DNA of 6,890 bases. Source: Dehalococcoidales bacterium. GTDB taxonomy: Bacteria; Chloroflexota; Dehalococcoidia; Dehalococcoidales; UBA5760. The notes beneath the pieces were generated by a model that did no database searches, was not told the origin of the DNA, and saw only the letters and a program-made list of their open reading frames with translations. Shown one piece after another: positions 6,789 to 6,890 of the stretch. The stretch's first letter is position 1, and every line of letters begins with the position of its first letter. The position numbers were made by a program, and so were the translations under genes. The stretch is taken from NCBI GenBank assembly GCA_030640485.1, contig DAOWJG010000098.1, forward strand, positions 1-6,890, read 5' to 3'.

Positions 6789-6812
6789 GGTAATAAGATT
6801 TTTTACCAGCTT

Positions 6813-6890
6813 TCATTGAATCCAGTACTCAACCAGGACATCTATCTCGGCCTTGGGGCTTGCTGATTTAACCGTTATTATATAGGAACC
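6813..6890 (-). CDS. C-terminal end of an unidentified protein upstream of purD
   Basis: On the minus strand one frame runs open from the window edge for 25 codons to a TGA at 6815-6813. It reads GSYIITVKSASPKAEIDVLV and then EYWIQ. The alternating hydrophobic pattern (YIITVKS, IDVLVEYWI) looks like the last two strands of a beta-sandwich domain, as found at the end of many secreted or envelope proteins. The family cannot be named from so little. Its stop is 36 bases before the purD start, so it may be in the same operon, and no purD promoter is visible between them. The frame could still be a chance open stretch because it is short. Confidence 0.45.
   Translation of the reverse strand, partial: GSYIITVKSASPKAEIDVLVEYWIQ

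Noticed and set aside
6748..6819. A short minus-strand ATG reading frame of 23 codons overlapping the purD start
   Set aside because: It overlaps the end of the upstream frame, the ribosome site and the purD N-terminus, has no ribosome site of its own, and its product is a low-complexity tail of glycines and tryptophans.

Overview
The window is an ordinary bacterial chromosomal segment of core biosynthesis genes. I see no phage, transposase, CRISPR array, tRNA or rRNA, and no evidence of an undescribed system. The proteins are recognisable by family motifs. The organism is most likely an anaerobic bacterium: the left edge holds the C-terminus of a probable tungsten-dependent aldehyde:ferredoxin oxidoreductase, an enzyme largely confined to anaerobes. 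The compact, partly GTG-started gene style and the 305-residue PurC would fit an uncultured Chloroflexota/Dehalococcoidia-like lineage, but that placement is a weak inference that needs a phylogeny.

Layout, left to right. Positions 2-262 (+) carry the end of the oxidoreductase gene. A 240-base intergenic region follows, with two successive RNA-type hairpins (292-326 and 329-392) and a candidate extended -10 promoter (454-462). Next come hisC (503-1612, +) and hisB (1605-2195, +), which overlap by 8 bases. After a 20-base gap the window switches strand and everything else reads leftward. In transcription order this is an unidentified gene end (6890-6813), purD (6776-5508), a small three-helix membrane protein (5455-5165), a 218-base gap with two perfect palindromes, purE (4946-4482), purB (4485-3130) and purC (3133-2216). 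purE-purB and purB-purC are joined by 4-base ATGA stop/start overlaps.

Function. PurD makes glycinamide ribonucleotide (step 2 of de novo IMP synthesis). PurE, PurC and PurB carry out consecutive steps 6, 7 and 8, ending in AICAR, and PurB also splits adenylosuccinate to AMP. HisB and HisC are consecutive steps of histidine synthesis. The two pathways meet at AICAR, a by-product of the HisF/HisH step that feeds back into purine synthesis. The other purine genes (purF, N/T, L, M, K, H) and histidine genes are not in the window.

The points most worth a second look are a probable CTG start codon for purD, the palindrome pair inside the purine operon, the unknown membrane protein between purD and purE, and the hairpin-rich leader before hisC.
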